A stretch of 64,000 bases of DNA. Source: CAMLJR01 sp964500675. GTDB lineage: Bacteria > Pseudomonadota > Gammaproteobacteria > Pseudomonadales > CAMLJR01. This document shows, piece after piece, positions 46,893 through 55,106 of this stretch (the first letter of the stretch is position 1; the number at the start of each line of letters is the position of its first letter). The notes beneath the pieces were generated by a model, which made no database searches, had not been told where the DNA came from, and was given only the letters and a program-made list of their open reading frames with translations. The stretch is taken from contig CAZCNY010000009.1 of assembly GCA_964500675.1 (NCBI GenBank), positions 1-64,000 of the forward strand, in the 5' to 3' direction. A program made the position numbers and the translations under genes.

Positions 46893-47735
46893 CTAAGAAT
46901 GCGCCTTTGGATATTGCAGTACTCGCGCGCTGCTCGGCATTTTCCTCACCACAATATTAAAAAAATCTACACGGCGAAGATCGCTGGCTTCATTCACGAA
47001 ATTGCCGTTCGCATCAAAAACGATGACCTCACGCTGAAAACCCGCACAAGCCAGCTCATCGCACTGGCCCGCCAATGTAATGTAATGCGTGAGCAAGCCG
47101 TACGCGTGCGCGGGGAAAGGTGCTATCAACCAGCAGTCGCCTTCCTGCGTTAATTTTTTTAATCGCTGATAATTGCGCAAACCATCAAACCACTCGCGCG
47201 TCGCTGATAGCCGCGTTCGTAACGTGCGCGAATTACGCAACTGCGTGCGATATTGTCGCCACGGCCGCTCGCGCGGACCATTGCCGTCCTTGTTCAGCGT
47301 AGAAAACCAAAAAATTCCATTTGGCATCAGCACACGCCGCACTTCCGCCAACACGTGCTGCCGTCCTTCATGATCCACCGCATCGATCCCGGCGTGACTG
47401 AAAACCACCAGCGCAAAACTTTCATCGGGGAAGCGCGATAAATCGCGCGCATCGCCAACTTGTATGTCGGCATCAGAAAATTTATGGCGCGCGGCAGCGA
47501 CCATGATGGGTAAATAATCGACGGCACGGTAATTTGCACTCAGCGCCCGCAGCAGCGGAATCGTCCGGCCGGTGCCGACACCGAGATCGAGAATGGGCTG
47601 ATCGCGAACTTCGTTGGCAATAAAGCGGTAGGCGGCGCGCTCACCCGCGTCGATAAACCCTTCCAACGACGATAGCCAGTTAACCGCGCCGGTATCAGCG
47701 AAAGTGGCTTGATTGGTCGAGTCCTGCAAATCCAT
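46893..47735 (-). CDS. Class I SAM-dependent methyltransferase
   Basis: Methyltransferase of 280 residues with motif I DLGVGTGRTIPLL (about residue 47), an acidic loop after beta2 (AVDYLPIMV), and motif SLVVFSHAGID-like region in FALVVFSHAG. The substrate is not predictable. The start at 47735 follows a strong GGAGG; a frame open to 47816 upstream is not needed. It lies downstream of groEL on the same strand, separated by the groEL terminator. Confidence 0.85.
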   Translation of the reverse strand: MDLQDSTNQATFADTGAVNWLSSLEGFIDAGERAAYRFIANEVRDQPILDLGVGTGRTIPLLRALSANYRAVDYLPIMVAAARHKFSDADIQVGDARDLSRFPDESFALVVFSHAGIDAVDHEGRQHVLAEVRRVLMPNGIFWFSTLNKDGNGPRERPWRQYRTQLRNSRTLRTRLSATREWFDGLRNYQRLKKLTQEGDCWLIAPFPAHAYGLLTHYITLAGQCDELACAGFQREVIVFDANGNFVNEASDLRRVDFFNIVVRKMPSSARVLQYPKAHS

Positions 47736-47883
47736 AGCGCCTCCTAGATCGCCGTTCGATGGACTCACTAGAACGCAACATCTGTCTAAACAATACGCTC
47801 TGTTTCGCGCTACCAAAATGCTACGAAATCATTGTGACAATATAACGATCAACGCCCGTGACTGCTACGCCGTTTTTAACCAT

Positions 47884-47911
47884 AAAAAAACCCGGCTTAT
47901 AAGCCGGGTTT
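47884..47911 (-). terminator. groEL rho-independent terminator
   Basis: Palindrome AAACCCGGCTT-AT-AAGCCGGGTTT (47888-47911), with seven T residues on the minus strand after the stem. It lies 19 bp past the groEL stop. Confidence 0.93.
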
Positions 47912-47930
47912 TTGGGGTCGAGGTGGAGAT

Positions 47931-49571
47931 TTACATCATGCCGCCCATACCACCCATGCCGCCCATGTCAGGCATTGCCGGAGCGGGTTTATCTTCGGGC
48001 AGTTCAGCAATCATCGCTTCGGTGGTCAACAGCAACGACGCAACCGATGCCGCTGCTTGCAGCGCGGTGCGCGTTACTTTCGCCGGATCGAGAATACCGA
48101 ATGCGATCATGTCGCCGTATTCGCCGTTCGCCGCGTTGTAACCGAAGTTGCCTTTGCCTTGACGCACTTTGTCGACAACCACCGAAGGCTCGTCGCCCGA
48201 GTTCGCCACGATCTGACGCATCGGCGATTCCATTGCGCGCAGCGCAACTTTGATACCGATGTTTTGATCTTCGTTGGCACCGGTGAGATTTCTGATGGCT
48301 TCGATGGCGCGAATCAACGCTACGCCGCCGCCGGGAACAACGCCCTCTTCAACGGCCGCGCGGGTTGCGTGCAGCGCGTCTTCAACGCGAGCTTTTTTCT
48401 CTTTCATTTCAACTTCAGTCGCCGCGCCAACTTTGATTACCGCAACACCGCCAGCGAGTTTCGCCACGCGCTCTTGCAGTTTTTCGCGATCGTAATCAGA
48501 GGTGGTGTTATCGAGTTGCACGCGAATTTCTTTGACGCGCGCTTCGATATCACCGGCTTTGCCCGCACCGTCGACAATCGTGCTGTTTTCTTTGTCGATG
48601 GTAACGCGTTTCGCGCGGCCCAGATGTTCCAGCGAAGCACCTTCGAGGTCGAGACCGACTTCTTCGGAGATCACGGTGGCGCCGGTGAGGATCGCGATGT
48701 CTTGCAACATGGCCTTGCGGCGATCGCCGAAGCCCGGTGCTTTAACCGCAGCCACTTTGATGATGCCGCGAATGTTGTTTACCACGAGCGTTGCGAGCGC
48801 TTCGCCTTCGACATCTTCCGCAACGATCATGAGCGGGCGCGAAGCTTTAGCGACTTGCTCAAGCAGCGGCAGCAGATCGCGGATCGAGGAGATTTTTTTG
48901 TCGACGAGCAGAATGAACGGGTCGTCGAGTTCGACCACCATTTTGTCCTGCTTGTTGATGAAGTACGGCGACAAATAGCCGCGATCGAATTGCATACCTT
49001 CGACGACGTCGAGTTCGTTGTCGAGGCCGCTGCCTTCTTCAACGGTGATAACGCCTTCTTTACCGACTTTCTCCATCGCGCTGGCGATGATGTTGCCGAT
49101 ATTGTCATCGCTGTTGGCGGAGATCGTACCGACCTGTGCGATCGATTTGGTATCGGAGCACGGTGTCGAGAGTTTTTTGATTTCTTCAACCGCAGCGATA
49201 ACGGCTTTATCGATACCGCGCTTGAGATCCATCGGGTTCGCGCCAGCCGCAACCGATTTCAGACCTTCGGTGACGATCGATTGCGCGAGCACGGTTGCCG
49301 TCGTGGTGCCATCGCCGGCGGTGTCGGACGCTTTCGATGCAACTTCTTTAACGAGCTGCGCGCCCATATTTTCAAATTTGTCTTTGAGTTCGATTTCTTT
49401 CGCTACCGAAACACCGTCTTTGGTGACGGTCGGTGCGCCGAAAGATTTATCGATGACAACGTTGCGGCCTTTCGGGCCCAGCGTCACTTTTACCGCGTCG
49501 GCAAGGATGTTGACACCCTTGATCATTTTCTGGCGCGCGGCATCGCCGAATTTCACGTCTTTAGCAGCCAT
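47931..49571 (-). CDS. groEL: GroEL chaperonin (60 kDa)
   Basis: Chaperonin subunit of 546 residues with every hallmark: DGTTTATVLAQ for ATP binding, the apical domain LLVDKKISSIRDLLP, and a GGM-rich C-terminal tail (MPDMGGMGGMGGMM). It forms the folding chamber capped by GroES. It is the second gene of the groES-groEL operon, 94 bp after groES, under the CIRCE/sigma32 region at 50119-50207. Confidence 0.99.
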   Translation of the reverse strand: MAAKDVKFGDAARQKMIKGVNILADAVKVTLGPKGRNVVIDKSFGAPTVTKDGVSVAKEIELKDKFENMGAQLVKEVASKASDTAGDGTTTATVLAQSIVTEGLKSVAAGANPMDLKRGIDKAVIAAVEEIKKLSTPCSDTKSIAQVGTISANSDDNIGNIIASAMEKVGKEGVITVEEGSGLDNELDVVEGMQFDRGYLSPYFINKQDKMVVELDDPFILLVDKKISSIRDLLPLLEQVAKASRPLMIVAEDVEGEALATLVVNNIRGIIKVAAVKAPGFGDRRKAMLQDIAILTGATVISEEVGLDLEGASLEHLGRAKRVTIDKENSTIVDGAGKAGDIEARVKEIRVQLDNTTSDYDREKLQERVAKLAGGVAVIKVGAATEVEMKEKKARVEDALHATRAAVEEGVVPGGGVALIRAIEAIRNLTGANEDQNIGIKVALRAMESPMRQIVANSGDEPSVVVDKVRQGKGNFGYNAANGEYGDMIAFGILDPAKVTRTALQAAASVASLLLTTEAMIAELPEDKPAPAMPDMGGMGGMGGMM

Positions 49572-49665
49572 GGTTCATTCCTTCTCTATCATCGCGATGG
49601 CCTGGTAGCACATTGCGGGGATTAATCGTCAGGGTCATTACTTCTCGACTTTTATTTCTCAGCGC

Positions 49666-49956
49666 TTATTTCTCAATAACGCCAAAAATTTCGGTTTCCG
49701 CGAGAATGATCAACTCGTCGCCATCGATCTTGATGTTATTGCCGGAATACTGGCCGAACACCACTTGATCGCCGACTTTAACGCTGACCGGACGCACTTC
49801 ACCGTTGTCGAGCAACTTGCCCTGGCCAATAGCGACGACTTCGCCTTGATTCGGCTTTTCTTTGGCCGAGCCCGGCAGCACGATGCCGCCAGCGGTTTTG
49901 GTCTCTTCTTCCTTGCGCCGTACCACGATACGGTCGTATAGAGGACGAATTTTCAT
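49666..49956 (-). CDS. groES: GroES co-chaperonin (10 kDa)
   Basis: Co-chaperonin of 96 residues, normal length. It begins KIRPLYDRIVVRR, with the mobile loop EEETKTAGGIVLPGSAKEKP and the C-terminal ILAETEIFGVIEK. First gene of the groESL operon; the 5' untranslated region is long (about 155 bp from the sigma32 promoter, about 215 bp from the sigma70 promoter). Confidence 0.98.
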   Translation of the reverse strand: MKIRPLYDRIVVRRKEEETKTAGGIVLPGSAKEKPNQGEVVAIGQGKLLDNGEVRPVSVKVGDQVVFGQYSGNNIKIDGDELIILAETEIFGVIEK

Positions 49957-50118
49957 GTTGCCAATTCTCCTGGTTAGTTAATGTAGATAGTTGGTTGGGT
50001 TAAATGGATGTTTCAACTAAACGGATTGTGTTTGTTGGCGGAGTGTCGATCGCAAAATCGTCCACTGCGCCGCTCAAAACCTCCGGCCCTGCATTGTCGA
50101 TCCAGCCGGAATGCCGCC

Positions 50119-50147
50119 AATATGGGGCTTCGCAAACCGATTTCAAG
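50119..50147 (-). promoter_or_regulatory. Sigma32 heat-shock promoter of groESL
   Basis: On the minus strand CTTGAAA (50147-50141), 13-base spacer, CCCCATATT (50127-50119). This fits the sigma32 consensus without a mismatch. It lies between the CIRCE element and groES. Confidence 0.9.
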
Positions 50148-50153
50148 GCCGAA

Positions 50154-50180
50154 TTAGCACTCTATTTCCGAGAGTGCTAA
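50154..50180. promoter_or_regulatory. CIRCE operator (HrcA binding site)
   Basis: Perfect consensus TTAGCACTC (50154-50162), 9-base spacer, GAGTGCTAA (50172-50180). It lies at the transcription start of the sigma70-type promoter at 50180-50207 and just upstream of the sigma32 promoter. HrcA itself is not in this window. Confidence 0.96.
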
Positions 50181-50207
50181 TCATAGTGACGTCGGCTTTC
50201 TAGTCAA
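50180..50207 (-). promoter_or_regulatory. Sigma70-type groESL promoter overlapped by CIRCE
   Basis: On the minus strand TTGACT (50207-50202), 16-base spacer, TATGAT (50185-50180). The CIRCE operator begins on the last base of the -10 box and covers the start site, so HrcA would block this promoter. Confidence 0.75.
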
Positions 50208-50242
50208 GCAGAGAATTTGCGGCATCGCGGACAGCGGATACG

Positions 50243-50659
50243 TTAGGATCCGCGGCGATATTCGCCTTCAATGGTGATGGGGCCGCCGGGACAATCGGGA
50301 CCCATGCCAGCAGCACGGCTGCGCGTAAAGCGACCGGCACAATACTTTCGCAGCGGACGAATCAGAAACAACAGGCCGACAAAATCGCTGATCAGACCCG
50401 GCAGCACCAGCAGGAGCCCACCGAGTGCAAGCAAGAAGCCATCGGCCAATTCGGGCGCCGGCGATTCGCCGCGCTGCAGACGCCAGCGGCTGCCAACCCA
50501 CGTGTGCCAACCAGCGATTTGCAGCACGCGGATGCCGATCAGCGTCGTCGCCGCAACGATGACGAGCACGGCAAGCGCGCCGATCAGCGCACTGAGTTTG
50601 AGCAGCAACCACAACTCCAGCAGCGGAACCACAATGAACAGCAAAAATCTAAATCCCAT
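50243..50659 (-). CDS. fxsA: FxsA family membrane protein
   Basis: FxsA-like cytoplasmic membrane protein of 138 residues with three to four hydrophobic segments (FLLFIVVPLLELWLLLKL, ALAVLVIVAATTLIGI, LLLVLPGLISDFVGLLFLI) and a polar tail. In E. coli FxsA affects exclusion of phage T7. The neighbour position upstream of groES is conserved in Pseudomonas. I start it at the ATG 50659; an alternative codon at 50677 is less likely. Confidence 0.9.
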   Translation of the reverse strand: MGFRFLLFIVVPLLELWLLLKLSALIGALAVLVIVAATTLIGIRVLQIAGWHTWVGSRWRLQRGESPAPELADGFLLALGGLLLVLPGLISDFVGLLFLIRPLRKYCAGRFTRSRAAGMGPDCPGGPITIEGEYRRGS

Positions 50660-50869
50660 CAACCTATCTCTCGTCAACTTTTGAGATTAATTTGACCTCA
50701 CAATCGGCGATTTCAACCGCAGCGCGGTAAAAAAACCTAAACCTCGCATCGATGCGGCACGTCACCGATTGGTTTAGCAATTGCTTGGCATCTGCCATAA
50801 CTTCAATATGTGCAGCTATTCTATTCTGGCGCCAACCGCGTGCCGGCTCTATGTAAGGCGACTTCATTC

Positions 50870-51631
50870 ATGGATATCAAAGACAAAGTGATCGCAATAA
50901 CAGGGGGCGGCCAGGGTCTCGGCCGCTCGATGGCACTCTCGCTCGCCGCGAAAGGGGCCAAGCTGGCACTGCTCGATCTCCATCAGGCCAAACTCGACGA
51001 AGCCGTGCAGCTGTGCAAAAACGCGGGCGGCGACGCGCGTCCGTACATGGCCAATGTCGCCAAAGAAGAGGATGTCGTGTCGACCTTCAACCGGGTAGTA
51101 GAGGATTTCGGGAGTTTGCACGGCCTCATCAACAACGCCGGCATTTTGCGCGACGGCTTCCTGGTCAAAGTCCACGACGGGGAGATTGTGAAAAAAATGA
51201 CGCTGGCCGAATGGCAGGCGGTCATCGACGTGAATTTAACCGGCGTGTTTTTGTGTGGCCGCGAAGCCGCCGAGCATATGATCAGGCTCGGCAACAAGGG
51301 CGTCATCATCAATATTTCGTCGGTATCGAAAGCCGGCAACATGGGCCAGACCAATTATTCGGCCGCCAAGGCCGGCGTCGCCGCGATGACCGTGACCTGG
51401 GCCAAAGAGCTGGCGCGCTACGGCATTCGCTGCGCCTCTATCGCACCGGGCTTCATCGCCACGGAAATGGTTGCGAGCATGAAGCCCGAAACGCTGCAAA
51501 AAATGGCGGAAGGAATTCCGCTGCACCGCCTCGGCCAACCCGAAGAAATCGGTCAGACCGTGGTGTACATCTTCGAGAACGATTACTTCACGGGTCGCGC
51601 AATCGAAATGGACGGCGGGATACGCATCTAG
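50870..51631 (+). CDS. Short-chain dehydrogenase/reductase, FabG-like
   Basis: SDR oxidoreductase of 253 residues. Cofactor motif TGGGQGLG (near residue 11), structural NNAG (INNAGILRDG), and active site Ser, Tyr and Lys in ISSVSKAG and YSAAKAG. The C-terminus GRAIEMDGGIRI is typical of 3-oxoacyl-ACP reductase-like SDRs. The genome should have another fabG in its fatty acid cluster, so this is probably an additional enzyme with an unknown substrate. Its place near groESL-fxsA matches Pseudomonas as I recall. Confidence 0.88.
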   Translation: MDIKDKVIAITGGGQGLGRSMALSLAAKGAKLALLDLHQAKLDEAVQLCKNAGGDARPYMANVAKEEDVVSTFNRVVEDFGSLHGLINNAGILRDGFLVKVHDGEIVKKMTLAEWQAVIDVNLTGVFLCGREAAEHMIRLGNKGVIINISSVSKAGNMGQTNYSAAKAGVAAMTVTWAKELARYGIRCASIAPGFIATEMVASMKPETLQKMAEGIPLHRLGQPEEIGQTVVYIFENDYFTGRAIEMDGGIRI

Positions 51632-51650
51632 CTGTTCGCCAATCGCTCTT

Positions 51651-52667
51651 CTACCAGTCGTAGTTCATACCAAACAGCCAGATGCGATCGAACGCTTCCG
51701 CACCGTCGGCTGGAATATTGGTGTAATCGAATTTCAATTTGGCCTGCGCGGTGAGCCGGCCAATCACCGGCAGCTGCAATCCGCTCTCGGTTTCCAAGCG
51801 CCAATCGCTATTGCGATCGAACAACTGCAAAAATGTATTGCGGTGAAAAAATTCCAATCCAAGCGCATTCAACTGATAGGTGAAGTCGGTGCTCTCGCGA
51901 AATGTGAGCGCGCGGCGATCGCTATCGTTCGCATAAATTTCCGTGGCGTAGCCAAGCCCGCCCTGTACCGATAATCGAATTAACTCCGTGTCGAAAAACT
52001 GATAACCGAGACCGCCGCCAAACAACGTACGCGATTCCAAATCCTGAAACACATTGCGCTCAAAACCGAGCAATCCATTCAAATACCACTTATCGCTGAC
52101 GAAATAATCGTATTGATATTCGGCTTTGCGATCATCCTGGCTTTTCACGCCGTCGAGCCGCTGTAAGTCGTAAGATGCAGTGCCAATATGGCGCACGCTG
52201 CCGCGGCGCGCGGAAATTTTCAAATCGAGTTCCAGATCCTGCTCGTGCGTGTTACCCACCGAATCGCGCCCTGAAGCGCTGACATAACCGGTGTCGCGCC
52301 AGGCATCGTGTTCGATAAGCGGGCGCGCGGAAACTTTATTGACCAATTTCCAGCTGCTGACCTCGGCTCGCCCTTCTTTGCAGTTCAATAGCTGCTGATT
52401 ATCGCCGCGCACTTGCAACTGACATTCGCTGAGAAGTCGACGCCCATCGAGGTTTACCTCGAACAAATCGCGCGATTCGATGCCGACGACATTGATCTGC
52501 GGCACCGCGATCTCGCCCGCCATGTCCGACTGCCAACGCACCTGACCATCGGCAATAATGATTAATTCACCGCTGATGCGATCGCCGTTTTTTAGCAGCA
52601 ATACACCGGCAATGCTGGTCGCCGAATACAACAAACAAAAAACACAAGCTATGAAAAACTTCCACAT
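51651..52667 (-). CDS. DUF481 outer membrane protein
   Basis: Exported protein of 338 residues with signal peptide (KFFIACVFCLLYSATSIAG). A small N-terminal domain (LKNGDRISGELIIIADGQVRW) is followed by the DUF481 beta-barrel region, with repeated aromatic strands such as YQYDYFVSDKWYLNGLLGF and ending in FGMNYDW with a terminal aromatic residue typical of outer membrane barrels. YdiY-like proteins have been called salt-induced. The precise role is unknown. Confidence 0.88.
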   Translation of the reverse strand: MWKFFIACVFCLLYSATSIAGVLLLKNGDRISGELIIIADGQVRWQSDMAGEIAVPQINVVGIESRDLFEVNLDGRRLLSECQLQVRGDNQQLLNCKEGRAEVSSWKLVNKVSARPLIEHDAWRDTGYVSASGRDSVGNTHEQDLELDLKISARRGSVRHIGTASYDLQRLDGVKSQDDRKAEYQYDYFVSDKWYLNGLLGFERNVFQDLESRTLFGGGLGYQFFDTELIRLSVQGGLGYATEIYANDSDRRALTFRESTDFTYQLNALGLEFFHRNTFLQLFDRNSDWRLETESGLQLPVIGRLTAQAKLKFDYTNIPADGAEAFDRIWLFGMNYDW

Positions 52668-52728
52668 GGGCAGAACTCACCGGTGTGAATGGCCGAAATT
52701 TTGCGCAATGACGCCGCCGAAAATATTG

Positions 52729-52777
52729 CAATTCAGTGCGTCGCGTCATGTAATTCAGCACGCCATGTAATTCGGCA
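52729..52777 (+). repeat. Short tandem repeats upstream of the alkyltransferase-like gene
   Basis: CATGTAATTCAGCA (52747-52760) and CATGTAATTCGGCA (52764-52777) have a 17-base period. A diverged third copy (TGCAATTCAGTGCG) begins near 52729. They lie between the DUF481 gene and the atl gene and might bind a regulator. Confidence 0.6.
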
Positions 52778-52835
52778 CATTGATGCACTGCAATTGCACG
52801 GCCATTAGCCGCAATGAAATTGGAGCACTGGAACG

Positions 52836-53162
52836 ATGTCCGCGCCAAACGTAACACTCATGTACCGCGAACGCGTGTGGCGCATTGTACACGGCATACC
52901 GCGCGGTCGAGTAACGAGCTATGGGATTGTGGCGAAACTCGCGGGATTGCCGCGCGGAGCGCGCTTAATCGGCCGCATATTGGCGCAATTGCCAGCACAC
53001 ACCACGCTGCCGTGGCACCGCGTCGTCAACAGTCGCGGTCAAATCAGCTTCGCGCCAGACTCTGCGTCGCACCGCGAACAACGCGAACGGCTGCTGAGTG
53101 AAGGCGTCGAATTCAATAACGATAAAATCGATTTGAAACGTTTTGGCTGGTCATCGATTTGA
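52836..53162 (+). CDS. Alkyltransferase-like protein (ATL, MGMT family without the active cysteine)
   Basis: Small protein of 108 residues of the MGMT DNA-binding fold. It has the helix-turn-helix region (IPRGRVTSYGIVAKLAGLP) and the active-site segment, but the alkyl-accepting Cys is replaced: PWHRV rather than PCHRV. Known ATL proteins bind O6-alkylguanine, flip it out, and hand it to nucleotide excision repair without transferring the alkyl group. It overlaps the end of the convergent AmpG-type gene by 12 bp. Confidence 0.92.
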   Translation: MSAPNVTLMYRERVWRIVHGIPRGRVTSYGIVAKLAGLPRGARLIGRILAQLPAHTTLPWHRVVNSRGQISFAPDSASHREQRERLLSEGVEFNNDKIDLKRFGWSSI

Positions 53163-54482
53163 CCGCACGCGCCAAGGCGCCACCTTTACCAGCATGAACA
53201 TGCCGGGCAGCGCGAGTGCGAAACACAGCAGATAAAACTGAGTCCAGCCGATTGCATCGACGAGATATCCCGCCGATGCATTAATCAGCGCGCGCGGCAA
53301 CGCCGCAAAACTGGTGAACAATGCCAGCTGTGTCGCCGTATAAGCAGTGTGTGTCTGCGCGGCGATAAATGCGACAAATGCAGCGGTGCCGACGCCGACA
53401 CCAAACGCTTCAAGACCGACCACTCCAGCGAGCTTCAACCACCGCGATATATCGTGTGCGGCAACCGCATCTAGCATCTGCGCAGCGCTGTGCGCATGGC
53501 TCGCCGCAAGCCAGGCAAAACCTAAAATGCTGAGCATCTGCAGCACCCCGAAAACCCACAATGCGCGGGCGATACCGAGCCGCAACATCCATAAACCGCC
53601 GAGCAACCCGCCCGCAACACTCGCCCACAGCCCCGCATTTTTGGCGACGATGCCAATTTCGGTTTTGCTGTAACCCATATCGAGATAAAACGGTGTGGCC
53701 AGCGCCGTGCACAGCGAATCGCCAAGCTTATAACAGAACATAAATGCCAGAATCCATGCGGCATGGCGCCAACCTGCGCGGCCGACAAACTCGCGCCACG
53801 GCTCGATCGCAGCAGCGCGCAACGTCTGCGGTAATTGCGCGGAATTTTCCGGCTCGCTGATCACGAGCGTGAGCAGCAGTCCCGGCAACATGAACAATGC
53901 GGTGAGCATGAAAACCTGCGCCCACGGCAGATGATCGGCCAGGATCAGCGACAGCGAACCCGGCACTAAACCGGCGACGCGATAGGCAGTCACATGAATA
54001 CTGTTGCCAAGCCCCAATTCGTGCTCCAACAGTAATTCACGCCGATAGGCATCGAGCGCGATATCCTGCGTCGCCGAACACAACACGATAAGTGCAGCGA
54101 GCAGCGTCACCGGGTGCTGAAAAAACTGCATCGCTGCCGCCAGCCGACCCGACGACGGCGCGACCAGATCAGCTGGCGCCACTCCAATCAATGCGATGGC
54201 CACGAGTAAACCGATCTGTGTCGCCAGCATCCAGCCACGGCGGCGGCCGAGCCGGCCCAGCGCATAGCGATCGACAATTGGCGACCACAAAAACTTCCAT
54301 GTATACGGCAGCTGGACCAAGGCGAGCAGGCCGATCGCTTTCAAATCGACACCCGCCGAACGCAGCCAGGCGGGGACCAAATTGAGCAGCAGAAACAACG
54401 GCAGGCCCGAGCTAAAACCCGTCACCACGCAGATCAGCATACGCTGCGCGGCTGCGGTACGGTGCGCTACAGGCAAACTCAT
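53151..54482 (-). CDS. ampG: AmpG-type muropeptide permease (MFS)
   Basis: Major facilitator permease of 443 residues with about 12 hydrophobic segments. AmpG-like features are GFSSGLPLFLLLNLVPAWLRS near the start and the helix LPYTWKFLWSPIVDRY. AmpG imports anhydromuropeptides for cell wall recycling. The start at 54482 (MSLPVAH) is chosen; the frame is open to 54560 but without a good site. Its genomic place near groESL-fxsA-SDR matches Pseudomonas ampG. Overlaps the atl gene by 12 bp at the 3' ends. Confidence 0.88.
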   Translation of the reverse strand: MSLPVAHRTAAAQRMLICVVTGFSSGLPLFLLLNLVPAWLRSAGVDLKAIGLLALVQLPYTWKFLWSPIVDRYALGRLGRRRGWMLATQIGLLVAIALIGVAPADLVAPSSGRLAAAMQFFQHPVTLLAALIVLCSATQDIALDAYRRELLLEHELGLGNSIHVTAYRVAGLVPGSLSLILADHLPWAQVFMLTALFMLPGLLLTLVISEPENSAQLPQTLRAAAIEPWREFVGRAGWRHAAWILAFMFCYKLGDSLCTALATPFYLDMGYSKTEIGIVAKNAGLWASVAGGLLGGLWMLRLGIARALWVFGVLQMLSILGFAWLAASHAHSAAQMLDAVAAHDISRWLKLAGVVGLEAFGVGVGTAAFVAFIAAQTHTAYTATQLALFTSFAALPRALINASAGYLVDAIGWTQFYLLCFALALPGMFMLVKVAPWRVRSNR

Positions 54483-54627
54483 GCAGTTTAAATTCCCCGG
54501 AGGTGTAGGAACGGTCGCCGCCGGTTTGACGCCATGCACAACCGACGCGACAACAGCCAACGATCTGACAAAAAATTAGCTTTTCAATTTGAATAGTACG
54601 CAATCATAACTATAACTAAAGGGCCGT

Positions 54628-54825
54628 TTGGAAATGGCAACGTTATCGGTAGAGAATTGTGCGAGACCTATTATGAGTCAGAAAAAAATCACACCCGACG
54701 TGGTCAAGAAAATCGAAAGCGCCCTCGAAGAGCGCAAAACCAAGCGCGACCGCCGCAAAGACGACGACTTGCCGAGTAACGGCGAGCGCCGCGCAGGTAG
54801 AGATCGCCGGTCGCCAGAAAAATAA
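54628..54825 (+). CDS. Small highly charged hypothetical protein
   Basis: Up to 65 residues; the better-supported part begins at the ATG 54673 (MSQKKITPDVVKKIESALEE) and ends ERRAGRDRRSPEK. Over half of the residues are Lys, Arg, Glu or Asp, with a helix-like first half and an Arg-rich tail that could bind nucleic acid. Starts at 54628, 54634 and 54673 are all possible. No family recognised. It lies alone between the divergent ampG and the MAPEG remnant. Confidence 0.6.
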   Translation: MEMATLSVENCARPIMSQKKITPDVVKKIESALEERKTKRDRRKDDDLPSNGERRAGRDRRSPEK

Positions 54826-54866
54826 ACGGTAACTGCCGCCCGCCTAACTCAAACGAGGATAGACAT

Positions 54867-55093
54867 GTGCCGCTGGTTGAGATAGTTATCGGCTTAGCCT
54901 TATTGCAATTGATTTATTTTTCATTGCGCGCTGGCGCAGCTCGCGGCAAGTACAACGTGCTCGCACCGGCCATGGCGTCATCGAGCACGGCTATATCGCC
55001 GAGCCGAAAAAACGCGGGGTCGGTTTCGGCCTGCTTTTGCTGCCAACGCTGATTTCACTGCTGGGCGGCGCGATCGCAGCAGCGCTTCATTAA
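54867..55093 (+). pseudogene. MAPEG-family remnant with frameshift and internal deletion
   Basis: A GTG-started frame (54867) encodes a membrane helix followed by ARGKYNVLAPA, the N-terminal signature of MAPEG (glutathione/eicosanoid metabolism) proteins. It then runs into unrelated sequence and ends at 55052. Another frame, beginning to match around 54967 (TGHGVIEHGYIAEPKKRG), continues to a typical MAPEG C-terminal helix (LLLLPTLISLLGGAIAAAL) and stops at 55093. Roughly 50-60 residues in the middle are missing compared with a normal family member of about 130. An ATG at 54865, placed behind GAGGAT, gives only a six-codon peptide. Confidence 0.6.
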
Positions 55094-55106
55094 TCGCAAT
55101 GCCGTA

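Noticed and set aside
48057..49625. 522-codon open frame opposite groEL
   Set aside because: It is the antisense shadow of groEL, with a low-complexity Phe/Arg/Asp composition and no family resemblance. The sense strand encodes a textbook GroEL.
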